Assembly: GCA_946404865.1 (NCBI GenBank)
Contig: CAMJFC010000006.1
Span: 20,984 to 84,983, forward strand
Source: an uncultured Prevotellaceae bacterium
GTDB taxonomy: Bacteria; Bacteroidota; Bacteroidia; Bacteroidales; Bacteroidaceae
DNA: 64,000 nt
Direction: 5' to 3'
The position numbers and the translations under genes are program-made. Every line of letters starts with the position of its first letter. Position 1 is the stretch's first letter. The notes under the pieces are model-generated. The model had not been told where the DNA came from. It saw only the letters and a list, made by a program, of their open reading frames with translations, and ran no database searches. Below, in pieces: positions 43,705 through 52,806 of the stretch.

Positions 43705-43748
43705 ATGCATATCAAGGAGAAATAATGATACTTTTTTAACAATGTTTA

Positions 43749-45074
43749 TTAAGATTTCTTTTCACCTTGCTGTTTTCCAATGTTTTTCATGCGTTCCACC
43801 TCATTTTTGATGACTTGCAGGGTGGTAGTATCAGAAGCGAAGACAGAATTCAGTCCCTGCGCCTCTTGTGCGGGGTCGCCGGTATAGTCGTCGCCCACCT
43901 GCCATTGCTCATGTTTGGGTTGAGCGAATCCACCCCACCCCCAGAAATTACATCCTGCGAAGTAGCCGCCACTCTCAGCGTTATCGCCTACGAGCGAGAA
44001 GACAAACCGGTAATACCCGTCGCGCCCCTTCGTGGGAGTGCCGATGTCGAATACGAATCCGTCGCGCGGATAGCCGAACTCCTCCATAACCAGAGGTTTT
44101 TTGAGTCGTGCGCAGATGTCGAGATGGCGGTCGATATAATCCTTGGTATTGACGCAACTGGTGTCAAGGTCCTCGATGAGGTGGTCTTTTCTTGCCCACG
44201 ACCAGTTGTAGGGCCAGAGGTGGATATTACAATAGTCGATGTTCTTGTCGGCACAGATGCGCTCATAAGTGCCATAATCGTTCTCGCACCCCCATGAGCC
44301 CTCACTGCCGATAGAGATGAGGTGGTTGGGGTCGAGGCTGCGGATGAGCGCCGAAGCCTCAGCGAGCCATTTCTCAAAATCGGGAAGCGCCTCTTTCGAG
44401 AACGCTCTCGGTTCGTTGCCAATCTGCCACGACATGATGGCCGGGTCGTCGATATACCGTGTGTTGGTGTAGCGGTTGGTGCGCCCCAGGATAAATCGCA
44501 CATAGTCGTAGAACAGTTCGTGTGCCTTCTGGCATCCCGCATATTTCGACACAAAGCTCATGTATGCCTGATAGCCATCCTCGTTGGGTCGCGGCGCCTT
44601 TCCTTCGCCTGCATGCTCGAGGTAGAAGCCGTAGCCCCCACTCCACTCCCAGGCATTGTTGAGATAGAGCACCGCCACCATGTCGCGTTTGCCCATCTCC
44701 ATGAGCAGGTAGTCGAGACCAGCCAGAATGGTGTCGTTATAGACGCCCGGTGCCTCCTGCAGCGTCGGTTCCACCTTGGTGGTCACTCCCCGCTGTCCGT
44801 CAGAGCCGACGAGGATGCGCAGGTTATCAATGCCCATCTCTTTCATATAGTCGAGTTCACGGCAGAGTCGTTGCCGGTCTCCCCCCTGCCCTTCCGAGCC
44901 GAGGATGGCACCATACCAGAAATTAGTGCCTACATAGTAATAAGGCTTCCCATTTTTCACGAAATGTCCGTTTTCCACCTTCACGAAAGGCTTATTGTCG
45001 GCTTTTTCGCCCTGTTTTGCACATCCTGCAATCAAAGCACTCAGCATCATCAAAAGGAAAAAATATTTTTTCAT
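43749..45074 (-). CDS. GH5 (GH5_7-like) endo-beta-mannanase lipoprotein
   Basis: This 441-residue lipoprotein has signal MKKYFFLLMMLSALIAGC (Cys18). The GH5 (beta/alpha)8 domain spans about 30-425, with acid/base Glu221 in SWQIGNEPRAFS and nucleophile Glu332 in VMEEFGYPRDGF. LYLNNAWEWSGGYGFYLEHA and NIHLWPYNWSW are characteristic of the GH5_7 mannanases. It probably cuts mannan on or near the outer surface and supplies oligomers to SusCD. It lies upstream of susC with its own AT-rich leader, so it may be a separate transcription unit of the same regulon. Confidence 0.92.
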   Translation of the reverse strand: MKKYFFLLMMLSALIAGCAKQGEKADNKPFVKVENGHFVKNGKPYYYVGTNFWYGAILGSEGQGGDRQRLCRELDYMKEMGIDNLRILVGSDGQRGVTTKVEPTLQEAPGVYNDTILAGLDYLLMEMGKRDMVAVLYLNNAWEWSGGYGFYLEHAGEGKAPRPNEDGYQAYMSFVSKYAGCQKAHELFYDYVRFILGRTNRYTNTRYIDDPAIMSWQIGNEPRAFSKEALPDFEKWLAEASALIRSLDPNHLISIGSEGSWGCENDYGTYERICADKNIDYCNIHLWPYNWSWARKDHLIEDLDTSCVNTKDYIDRHLDICARLKKPLVMEEFGYPRDGFVFDIGTPTKGRDGYYRFVFSLVGDNAESGGYFAGCNFWGWGGFAQPKHEQWQVGDDYTGDPAQEAQGLNSVFASDTTTLQVIKNEVERMKNIGKQQGEKKS

Positions 45075-45182
45075 AAGAAGTTTGATAGATATATATTATA
45101 TATAAGGTGCAAAATAAGCAAAAAAAAACAAGTTAGGATGACACTATATTTACTTTTTTTTGTACAAATTTGCTTTTTATGC

Positions 45183-45213
45183 AAAAAAAGAGGAGCCTCG
45201 ATTGAGACTCCCC
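45183..45213 (-). terminator. Terminator after the carbohydrate-binding-like gene
   Basis: On the minus strand a stem of ten positions with two mismatches (positions 45190-45199 against 45204-45213, AATC loop) is followed by seven T (45189-45183). It lies 33 bases after the stop at 45246, separating that gene from the GH5 gene. Confidence 0.8.
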
Positions 45214-45245
45214 TTGAAAAGGATATTGTATTTTACCTATTGAGA

Positions 45246-46298
45246 TTACTTCTGTATAAACTTGTGACCGTTCTGGATAACCACGCCCTTAAATGTAGCG
45301 TTGACACGCTGGCCGGCGAGGTTGTAGATGGCACCGTCTTTGACTGTGCTTTCGGCTTTCATGTCGTGAATACCCTCTGTGTCGGCATATTTGTCAACGA
45401 TACCGTTGGTTGAGATATAGTCGGCAGTAGCCACATAAGCAGCAGCAAGTTTGTACTGTGTCTCAGCCGGACCCTGGATATACACCTGTTTGGTATGATC
45501 AGCACCGGGAGCGAGGGGAACCACTTTTACAAGGCAGCTCACATCGAACAAGCCATCGTCGCCATTGCTACCAGCTTCACTCTCCACGACAACCTTGCCA
45601 TTAGCAGTTGTAGCCTCAGCGAACTCAATGACCACAGCACTGTAGTGTGAGTAATCCACATCACCGAGCCACCATCCTTTACCCGACCAGTCTTGGCCAA
45701 TCGTGATGGTCTTTGTTGCGGCATCATATGTGGAATCGCCCCAACCAGAACCAAGGTCGGACAGCGTCAAATCAACACGCTCGGGAATTTCAGGTGCGTT
45801 TCCTTCGAGATCAGCCTGATACTCATCTTCCGTTCCGGCGTAGATTTCGGCAATCACCATTTTACAACCGGCCTCTTTGCTTTGCACCCAGAATTGAGCC
45901 ACCTTATCAGAGTGGTCGGGATTGAGGTCAACCTTGATAATCTTTGAACCCGGGATGATGTTTTCATTCACGGTATCCCAAGCGCCCTCAATATCGTATT
46001 CAGGATTACCATTTGCATCCACAGTACCTTTGGGTTTGCCATACTGAGCACAGATTTTCATTGAACCGACAGTGGGTTCAGCGAATTTGAGCACGATGCA
46101 GTCGTAGTCAGAGAGGTCCACATAGTTGAGCCAGTTGCCGGCACCTTTCCAAGCCTTCGAGAAAGTAATGGTCTGAGTTGTCGCGTCACATTCGCAACCT
46201 GCTCCCCACGGATTAAAAGCAAAGGGGATAACCATCTTAGCACTACCGACAGCGGCAAAGGCTATCAAAGCCACAAAAAGCGTAAAAATTTTCTTCAT
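45246..46298 (-). CDS. Secreted protein with two carbohydrate-binding-like repeats and C-terminal sorting-like tail
   Basis: ATG 46298 starts a signal peptide (MKKIFTLFVALIAFAAVGSA); 46304 is an alternative. Two related beta-sandwich repeats follow. The first (about 22-165) has NPWGAGCECDATTQTITFSK, then WKGAGNWLNYVDLSDYDCIV. The second (about 178-300) has GSGWGDSTYDAATKTITIGQ, then WSGKGWWLGDVDYSHYSAVV. The Trp-rich, jelly-roll-like pattern suggests carbohydrate binding. The last 30 residues (DGAIYNLAGQRVNATFKGVV) match the C-terminal tail common on Prevotella secreted proteins, which may be a type IX sorting signal. There is no catalytic motif. Position upstream of the mannan genes suggests mannan binding; not proven. 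Confidence 0.75.
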   Translation of the reverse strand: MKKIFTLFVALIAFAAVGSAKMVIPFAFNPWGAGCECDATTQTITFSKAWKGAGNWLNYVDLSDYDCIVLKFAEPTVGSMKICAQYGKPKGTVDANGNPEYDIEGAWDTVNENIIPGSKIIKVDLNPDHSDKVAQFWVQSKEAGCKMVIAEIYAGTEDEYQADLEGNAPEIPERVDLTLSDLGSGWGDSTYDAATKTITIGQDWSGKGWWLGDVDYSHYSAVVIEFAEATTANGKVVVESEAGSNGDDGLFDVSCLVKVVPLAPGADHTKQVYIQGPAETQYKLAAAYVATADYISTNGIVDKYADTEGIHDMKAESTVKDGAIYNLAGQRVNATFKGVVIQNGHKFIQK

Positions 46299-46345
46299 AT
46301 ACATTGGTTTTAGTTAAAAAATAAAGATATTCAATTAAGATGCTG

Positions 46346-46353
46346 CAAAGTTA
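46346..46353 (-). promoter_or_regulatory. -7 element of the carbohydrate-binding-like gene
   Basis: Minus strand TAACTTTG followed by CAGCATC, about 48 bases upstream of ATG 46298; a weak -33 (CTTG, 17-base spacing) is present. Context closely resembles the susC -7 box (TAACTTTGCAGC in both), which may mark a shared regulon. Confidence 0.45.
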
Positions 46354-46450
46354 GTACTATTCTTTGAAAACAAGTAATACTTTATTAGTGAAAAATAATA
46401 CTTTTTTGTTTTTTTAATTATGTTGATAGCAATAATTGTGCAATAAGCGT

Positions 46451-46458
46451 TAACTTTG
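46451..46458 (+). promoter_or_regulatory. -7 element of the porD-like gene
   Basis: TAACTTTG followed by TGGCG, about 94 bases before ATG 46552; no clear -33. The 46305-46551 gap otherwise holds AT-rich DNA and a CCCCTCCC...GAGGGGG inverted-repeat-like stretch (about 46489-46507). Confidence 0.45.
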
Positions 46459-46551
46459 TGGCGTTAATTCAAGAAGTCTCCCCCGTATCCCCTCCCATAG
46501 AGGGGGACACAAATGGAGAAAACAGTTCATAATTGGGAAGAAAAAGAAACC

Positions 46552-47457
46552 ATGAGAAGGATAATTATATTGATAGTCTCTGTGATGATGGCGAGCATGT
46601 CGAGGGCACAGGAGTTGCAAGCGAAAGTGACCATCAACCACCAGCAGATACAAGGCACCGACGCGAGTGTGTTCGAGGCCTTGCAACAGTCGTTGGAACA
46701 ATTTATCAACGACCGTCAGTGGACGAACCTCCAGTTCCAGATGAACGAGCGCATCGTATGTAATTTCAACATCACCGTGACGAAATACGATGCCTCGACC
46801 AATGTCATCACCGCCAATGCGCTGATACAAGCAAACCGTCCCGTCTATAATTCCGCTTATTCTACTACCTTATATAATAATAAGGATAATGACTTCAATT
46901 TTGAGTTTTCACAGTTCGACCAATTGGAATTCAACGAAGAGATGGTTGACAATCAGTTGACCGCACTCATCGCCTACTATGCCTACCTGATTATCGGGTT
47001 GGATTTGGACTCATTCTCTCCCATGGGTGGTGAAGATGTGCTGCAACGTTGTATGAACCTGACCAACAATGCGCAGAATCTGAATTTCCCCGGTTGGGCC
47101 GCCTTTGACAACGACCGCAACCGTTTTGCGCTCATCAATGATTATTTAGACGGCGGCATGGCCCCCTTCCGCCAGTTGCAGTACGACTATTACCGCAAAG
47201 GACTTGACGAGATGGCGAATAACGCTGACCGTGGCCGTACGGAGATAACCACGGCATTGGAAAACGATTTGCAGAAATGTCATGAGAACAAGCCGTTGAG
47301 CCTCTGGCCCCAAATCTGGACCGACTACAAGAAAGATGAGTTGGCCAATATCTACAAGGGCAAGGGCACCCAGAAAGAAAAAGAGTCGGCCTACGACATT
47401 CTCTTCGGTATCAACGCCTCGCAAAATAATGCTTGGGAGAAGATCAAGGAGAATTGA
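46552..47457 (+). CDS. porD: DUF4835 / PorD-like type IX secretion-associated protein
   Basis: ATG 46552 begins the signal peptide (MRRIIILIVSVMMASMSRAQ); the upstream ATG at 46513 would add a charged leader. The 301-residue protein shows the DUF4835 pattern: ELQAKVTINHQQIQGTD at the mature N-terminus, then FEALQQSLEQFINDRQWTN, DFNFEFSQFDQLEFNEE and AYYAYLIIGLDLDSFSPMGG. DUF4835 proteins are named PorD because of a genetic link to Porphyromonas type IX secretion; direct biochemical role is not known. It precedes recN by 100 bases of TTGAATG-type spacer. The symbol is by family. Confidence 0.82.
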   Translation: MRRIIILIVSVMMASMSRAQELQAKVTINHQQIQGTDASVFEALQQSLEQFINDRQWTNLQFQMNERIVCNFNITVTKYDASTNVITANALIQANRPVYNSAYSTTLYNNKDNDFNFEFSQFDQLEFNEEMVDNQLTALIAYYAYLIIGLDLDSFSPMGGEDVLQRCMNLTNNAQNLNFPGWAAFDNDRNRFALINDYLDGGMAPFRQLQYDYYRKGLDEMANNADRGRTEITTALENDLQKCHENKPLSLWPQIWTDYKKDELANIYKGKGTQKEKESAYDILFGINASQNNAWEKIKEN

Positions 47458-47557
47458 ATGAAGAATGACGAATGTTGAATGTTGAATGTTGAATTGTCGC
47501 TTCGTGATGAAGAATTGAGAATGAAGAATTGAAAATTGTGAATTGTGAATTGTAATC
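47458..47557. repeat. GTTGAATGTTGAATTGTCGC-type intergenic repeat (recN upstream)
   Basis: GAATGTTGAATGTTGAATGT at about 47471-47491, then ATTGTCGCTTCGTGATGAAG, then further GAATTGAGAATGAAGAATTG units. Same family as 59126-59275 and 62524-62655, here with a diverged hairpin centre. Confidence 0.7.
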
Positions 47558-49225
47558 ATGTTACAACAATTATATATTAAGAATTTCACACTGATTGATG
47601 AGTTGGAGATGACGTTTCATCCTGGCTTTTCGGTCATCACGGGTGAGACGGGAGCCGGCAAGAGCATTATCCTCGGCGCTATCGGACTGTTGTTGGGACA
47701 GCGTGCCGACAGCAAGAGCATCAAGAGCGGGCGCGACCGTTGTGTGATAGAGGCGCATTTCGATGTGAGCCGTTATGATCTGGCGGCATTTTTTTCTGAG
47801 CGCGACATCGACTACGATGCCACAGACTGCATTATGCGCCGTGAGTTGACTGCCGCAGGCAAGAGCCGTGCGTTCATCAACGACAGCCCTGTGCCGCTCA
47901 CCACGATGCGCGAATTAGGTTCACAACTCATAGACATCCACAGTCAGCACCAGAATCTGCTATTAAACAAGGAAGACTTCCAATTGGAAGTAGTCGATAT
48001 CTTGAGCGGCAACAATGAACCGCTTCAGTCATACCGTCTCTCCTTCGCTGATTACCGGAAGGCTGTGCAGTCGTTGAACCGTCTGAAAGATGAGATACAA
48101 CGGGGTCACGAGAATGAGGACTTCATGCTGTTCCAATACCAGGAGTTGGATTCCGCCCAGTTATCCGTTGACGAGCAGTCAGAGTTGGAACAAGAGAGCG
48201 AGACGATGAGTCATGCCGAAGACATCAAGAGTGCTCTGTATGAAGCCGATGAACTGATGTCTGGTGAGGATGGTATCGTGAGTAAGTTGCGCAGTGCCAC
48301 ATCGGCGCTTGAGGGGATAAGCAGTGTCTATCCTGTTGTGCGAGAGTTGGCCGAGCGGTTGGAGAACTGCCATATCGAGTTGAAAGACATCAGCGGTGAT
48401 GTGAGCCGCTATACCGACGCCATCGATTTCGACCCCGCCGAATTGGAGCGTATCAATGAGCGTTTAGACACCCTCTACCACTTGGAAAAGAAATATCATG
48501 TGGAGACGGCAGCCGAGCTGATCACCATCCGTGATGACCTGCAACGTCAGTTGAGCCAGATAGACAACAGCGATGAGGCCGTGGCCGAGCAAGAGAAAGA
48601 AGTGAAACGTCTGCGGTCGATATGCGAGGAGCAAGCCAAAGAGTTGACGCGCCTCCGCACCCAGGCAGCCCGTCAGGTCGAAGCGTCGATGCGTTCATAC
48701 CTGATACCCTTAGGCATCCCCAATATGCGTTTCGAGGTCAAACTATCCCCGAAAGAACTGTCAGCCGACGGTCAGGACCAAATCTCATTCCTTTTCAGTG
48801 CCAACACCAGTACCCCGCTCCAGCCCATTGCCCAAGTGGCCTCGGGCGGTGAGATAGCGCGTGTGATGCTGTCACTGAAAGCCATGATAAGTGGTGCGGT
48901 GAAACTGCCCACCATTATCTTCGATGAGATAGACACGGGTGTGAGTGGCAAGATAGCCGAGCAGATGGCTCATATCATGCGTGAGATGGGTGACCACGAC
49001 CGACAGGTCATCAGCATCACCCATCTGCCCCAGATTGCCGCCTTAGGAACCACCCATTATAAGGTGTACAAAGAAGAGGGCGCAGAAGGCACTGTAAGTC
49101 ATACGCAACAGTTGAACGCCGAGGAGCGTGTGCATGAGATTGCGCAGATGCTCAGCGGTGAGAATGTGACCGAGGCAGCCATCAACAACGCGAAAGAGTT
49201 GCTGAAGGTAAAAGTAAAAAAGTAA
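47558..49225 (+). CDS. recN: DNA repair protein RecN
   Basis: This 555-residue SMC-like ATPase acts in double-strand break repair. Walker A is GETGAGKSIIL (about 29-39), the family loop SQLIDIHSQHQNLLL follows near 127, a coiled coil spans about 150-360, and the C-terminal ABC part has VASGGEIARVMLSLKAM with Walker B IIFDEIDTGVSG. The ATG follows repeat spacer without an obvious Shine-Dalgarno, as usual in Bacteroidetes. Full length. Confidence 0.97.
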   Translation: MLQQLYIKNFTLIDELEMTFHPGFSVITGETGAGKSIILGAIGLLLGQRADSKSIKSGRDRCVIEAHFDVSRYDLAAFFSERDIDYDATDCIMRRELTAAGKSRAFINDSPVPLTTMRELGSQLIDIHSQHQNLLLNKEDFQLEVVDILSGNNEPLQSYRLSFADYRKAVQSLNRLKDEIQRGHENEDFMLFQYQELDSAQLSVDEQSELEQESETMSHAEDIKSALYEADELMSGEDGIVSKLRSATSALEGISSVYPVVRELAERLENCHIELKDISGDVSRYTDAIDFDPAELERINERLDTLYHLEKKYHVETAAELITIRDDLQRQLSQIDNSDEAVAEQEKEVKRLRSICEEQAKELTRLRTQAARQVEASMRSYLIPLGIPNMRFEVKLSPKELSADGQDQISFLFSANTSTPLQPIAQVASGGEIARVMLSLKAMISGAVKLPTIIFDEIDTGVSGKIAEQMAHIMREMGDHDRQVISITHLPQIAALGTTHYKVYKEEGAEGTVSHTQQLNAEERVHEIAQMLSGENVTEAAINNAKELLKVKVKK

Positions 49226-49269
49226 AAAGGTAAAAAAGTAAAAAGGCCAAATAGTAATTATTTAAAGAT

Positions 49270-50931
49270 ATGAGATATTATATATTATCATTTTTGATGC
49301 TCTTTTTAGGCCAGCGGTTGTTGGCACAACCTTCAGCGGTGAAGAATGCTGGAAAAGCAGTGTTCACCCTGACCACGTTTAAGGCTGACGGCAGTCTGTT
49401 GGGTTCCTCTCACGGCGTGTTTATCGACAATGAAGGTCATGGTGTGAGCGACTGGACACCCTTTGCCGGTGCCGACCATGCCGTCGTGGTGGATGCCAGC
49501 GGTAAGAAGATGGACGTGGTGAGCATCACCGGCGCCAGCGACCTCTACGACATCGCCCTCTTTCAAGTTGAAGGCAAGACAACAGGCGTCACGCCAGCCA
49601 ATGGCCAGGTGACCAAAGGCAACAAGGTGTGGTTGATGAACTACGGCAAAGGCGGCGGCACAGCGTTGGAGATGACCGTAGATAACGTGGAGACCTTCTC
49701 AGGCAAATATTTCTATTACATTTTGTCGGGTGATGCCTCCGACAATGCTGTCAGTTGCCCGTTTATCAACAGCAACGGTTTGGTGATTGGTCTGATGCAA
49801 CGCGCCACGACCTCGAATGCCATCCATGCCACGGATGTCCGCTATGCCGCCGATTTCAAGTCCACGGGACTAACCGTGAGCGAGCCCTTGCTCCGCAAGA
49901 CCAGTATCCCTGTGACCCTGCCTAAAGACAAGGACCAAGCACTCTTGTCCATGATGCTGACCGCTCAGCAGAACGACAGTGTCAAATACATGAAGACCGT
50001 GGCCTTGTTCACGCGTCATTTCCCCACAGCCACAGAGGGATATACCGCACAAGCCCAAGCGGAGTCAGCCCGTGGCGACTATGCCGCAGCCGCCCGCACC
50101 ATGGAGAGTAGCATCAAGAATGCCTCGGACAAGTCGGAAGCCCATTATGAGTATGCCCGTCTCATCTATCAGAAAGAGGCATACCATGCTGATGCACCCT
50201 TCGCCGCATGGAGTTTAGACAAAGCGATGCAGGAAGTAGAAGAAGCCTACCGGCTCAAGCCTCTCCCACTCTACCAACATCTGCAGGCGCAGATTACGTT
50301 TATGCAAGGCAATCACCAACAAGCCTACGACCAGTTTATGACACTGACGGGCACCGAATTGCGCAACCCTGAGTTGTATTACGAGGCGGCGCAATGCAAG
50401 CAGCACTTACAGGCCCCCCAAGAAGAGATTCTCGCCCTGCTTGACAGCGCTGTCGCCAACTGCCGTGAGCCGTTAGGTCCCGAGGCCGCGCCCTATTTCC
50501 TGGCCCGCGGCGCCGCATTAGACCAAGCCGGACAATACCGGAAGGCCGTAGCCGATTACAATCAATACGACTCACTCTACGTGGGTATGCGGACTGCCGA
50601 ATTTTTCTATCAGCGGGAACAATGCGAAGTGAAAGCCCGGATGTATCAGCAGGCGCTCGACGACATAGCGCGTGCCATCTATCTGTCGCAGGGTGACCCG
50701 ATGCTGATTGCCGAGATGTGCTCCTTACAGCTCCGTCTGAACCTGACCGATGATGCGTTGAAGACCTCCGAGTTGTGTATGAAGGTAGCCCCGGAATATG
50801 ATGAGGGTTATCTGCTCAACGGTCTGGCGCTGATTCAGGCGGGTAAGAAGAAAGAGGGCCTGGAAGCACTGCAGAAGGCCAAAGACATGGGAAATCAACA
50901 GGCGGGGGAGTTAATAGAGAAACATAAGTGA
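49270..50931 (+). CDS. Secreted trypsin-fold pseudo-protease with TPR repeats
   Basis: This 553-residue protein has a signal peptide (1-19, RLLAQ). Residues about 25-200 have the layout of a trypsin-like (DegP-type) domain: GSSHGVFIDNEGHGVSDWTP where active enzymes have the catalytic His, DLYDIALFQVEG with the catalytic Asp in place, and DNAVSCPFINSNGLVIGL in place of GNSGSP. The His position is lost (SDW), so the protease is probably inactive. Residues about 225-553 are TPR repeats (YAAAARTMESSIKNASDKSE, QYRKAVADYNQYDSL, KKKEGLEALQKAKDMG). Likely a periplasmic scaffold. It follows recN by 44 bases. Confidence 0.8.
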   Translation: MRYYILSFLMLFLGQRLLAQPSAVKNAGKAVFTLTTFKADGSLLGSSHGVFIDNEGHGVSDWTPFAGADHAVVVDASGKKMDVVSITGASDLYDIALFQVEGKTTGVTPANGQVTKGNKVWLMNYGKGGGTALEMTVDNVETFSGKYFYYILSGDASDNAVSCPFINSNGLVIGLMQRATTSNAIHATDVRYAADFKSTGLTVSEPLLRKTSIPVTLPKDKDQALLSMMLTAQQNDSVKYMKTVALFTRHFPTATEGYTAQAQAESARGDYAAAARTMESSIKNASDKSEAHYEYARLIYQKEAYHADAPFAAWSLDKAMQEVEEAYRLKPLPLYQHLQAQITFMQGNHQQAYDQFMTLTGTELRNPELYYEAAQCKQHLQAPQEEILALLDSAVANCREPLGPEAAPYFLARGAALDQAGQYRKAVADYNQYDSLYVGMRTAEFFYQREQCEVKARMYQQALDDIARAIYLSQGDPMLIAEMCSLQLRLNLTDDALKTSELCMKVAPEYDEGYLLNGLALIQAGKKKEGLEALQKAKDMGNQQAGELIEKHK

Positions 50932-50943
50932 AGTATTAGAGAG

Positions 50944-51065
50944 AGGTAAGGGGTTAGGGGTTAGGGGTAAGAGATATGCTTAGAACCCTCATCCCTAAAC
51001 CCTAAACCCTCAACCCTAAACCCTCAACCCTCAACTATAAACCCTCAACCTTAAACCCTCAACCC
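50944..51065. repeat. GGGGTTA / CCCTAAA-CCCTCAA tandem repeat with inverted arrangement
   Basis: The left part (50944-50970) has three GGGGTTA-like units; the right part (50984-51065) has about ten CCCTMAA units. The two halves are complementary, so the spacer can fold into a long imperfect hairpin just before ettA. The resemblance to telomere repeats is coincidental. Confidence 0.75.
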
Positions 51066-51073
51066 AAAAAGCC

Positions 51074-52792
51074 ATGGCAACAGTTGACGATAAAAAAGTG
51101 ATATTCTCAATGGTCGGAGTGAGCAAGACCATCCAGCAGAATCAAAAGCAAGTGCTCAAAAATATCTATCTCAGCTTCTTTTACGGAGCGAAGATTGGTA
51201 TCATCGGCCTGAATGGCGCCGGCAAATCCACCTTGATGAAAATCATCGCCGGACTGGACCAGCAGTATCAGGGCAACGTGGTTTGGAGTCCCGGCTATCG
51301 TGTGGGTTATCTGCCGCAAGACCCGCCCTTGGACGAGACCAAGACCGTGAAGGAGAATGTGATGGAAGGCGTGCAGCATGTGTATGACGCCCTGAAAGAA
51401 TACGATGACATCAACGTCAAGTTCGGTTTGCCCGAATACTACGAGGACGCCGACAAGATGGACAAGTTGATGGCACGTCAGGCCGAGTTGCAAGACATCA
51501 TCGACTCCACCGACGCATGGAATATGGACTCGAAACTGGAGCGTGCGATGGATGCTCTGCGCTGTCCCCCCGGCGATTGGAGCGTGGAAAACCTGTCGGG
51601 CGGTGAGCGCCGTCGTGTGGCCTTGTGCCGTCTGCTCTTACAGAAGCCCGACGTCTTATTGTTAGACGAGCCCACCAACCACTTAGACGCCGAAAGCATC
51701 GATTGGCTGGAACAACACTTGCAGCAATATGAGGGCACGGTCATCGCTGTGACCCATGACCGTTATTTCTTAGATGATGTGGCCGAGTGGATCTTAGAGT
51801 TAGACCGTGGCGAGGGTATCCCATGGAAAGGCAACTACTCATCGTGGCTGGAGCAGAAGAGCCAGCGCATGGCCCAAGAGGAGAAGACCGCCTCAAAGCG
51901 CCGCAAGACGTTGGAGCGCGAGTTGGAATGGGTGCGCATGGCCCCGAAGGCGCGTCATGCGAAGGGCAAAGCGCGTCTGAATTCGTACGATAAGATGCTC
52001 AACGAAGAGCAGAAGCAGAAAGAAGAGAAATTGGAGATATTCATCCCCAACGGTCCCCGTCTGGGCAACAAGGTGCTCGAGGCCGAGCATGTGTCGAAAG
52101 CCTTCGGTGACAAAGTGCTCTTCCGCGACCTTAACTTCATGTTGCCGCCCAACGGCATCGTGGGTGTGATCGGTCCTAACGGTGCGGGCAAGACCACCCT
52201 GTTCCGTCTAATCATGGGGTTGGAACAACCCGACAGCGGCACCTTCAGCGTGGGCGAAACCGTCAAGCTCAGTTATGTGGACCAACAGCATAAAGACATC
52301 GACCCGACCAAGACCGTGTATCAGGTGGTGAGCCAAGGCAACGAGACTATCCGCATGGGCGGTCGCGATGTGAATGTGCGCGCCTATCTGTCGCGTTTCA
52401 ATTTCAGCGGTGCTGACCAGGAGAAGAAATGCGGTGTGTTGTCGGGTGGCGAGCGCAACCGCTTGCAACTGGCCCTTGCCTTGAAACAAGAAGGTAATGT
52501 GCTGTTGCTTGACGAGCCCACCAACGACATCGATGTCAATACCTTACGTGCTTTGGAGGAAGGTCTGGAGTCGTTTGCCGGTTGCGCCGTCGTCATCAGT
52601 CACGACCGTTGGTTCTTGGACCGCATCTGCACGCATATCTTAGCGTTTGAGAGCACACCCACAGACGATGATGCACAAAGCAATGTGTTCTTCTTTGAGG
52701 GGAGCTATACTGAATATGAGGCCAATAAAGCCATGCGGTTGGGCATTGAAGAGCCCAAGCGCATCAGATACCGGAAGCTGATGGAAGATTAA
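51074..52792 (+). CDS. ettA: ABC-F ATPase EttA (energy-dependent translational throttle)
   Basis: This 572-residue cytoplasmic protein has two ABC domains: Walker A GLNGAGKST (about 47) and GPNGAGKTT (about 366), signatures LSGGERRRVALCRLLLQ and LSGGERNRLQLALAL, Walker B LLLDEPTNHLDAES and LLLDEPTNDIDVNT. The linker between (about 245-315, with RMAPKARHAKGKARLNSYDK) is the EttA-type interdomain element that contacts P-site tRNA. The arm loop in domain 1 and length near 560 match EttA and not the antibiotic-resistance ABC-F groups. It gates the ribosome's entry into elongation according to the ATP/ADP ratio. Confidence 0.95.
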   Translation: MATVDDKKVIFSMVGVSKTIQQNQKQVLKNIYLSFFYGAKIGIIGLNGAGKSTLMKIIAGLDQQYQGNVVWSPGYRVGYLPQDPPLDETKTVKENVMEGVQHVYDALKEYDDINVKFGLPEYYEDADKMDKLMARQAELQDIIDSTDAWNMDSKLERAMDALRCPPGDWSVENLSGGERRRVALCRLLLQKPDVLLLDEPTNHLDAESIDWLEQHLQQYEGTVIAVTHDRYFLDDVAEWILELDRGEGIPWKGNYSSWLEQKSQRMAQEEKTASKRRKTLERELEWVRMAPKARHAKGKARLNSYDKMLNEEQKQKEEKLEIFIPNGPRLGNKVLEAEHVSKAFGDKVLFRDLNFMLPPNGIVGVIGPNGAGKTTLFRLIMGLEQPDSGTFSVGETVKLSYVDQQHKDIDPTKTVYQVVSQGNETIRMGGRDVNVRAYLSRFNFSGADQEKKCGVLSGGERNRLQLALALKQEGNVLLLDEPTNDIDVNTLRALEEGLESFAGCAVVISHDRWFLDRICTHILAFESTPTDDDAQSNVFFFEGSYTEYEANKAMRLGIEEPKRIRYRKLMED

Positions 52793-52806
52793 GAAGATGG
52801 GGGGCG

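Noticed and set aside
50944..51065. Telomere-like CCCTAAA repeats
   Set aside because: Degenerate and internal to a housekeeping region; resemblance to plant telomeres is chance.
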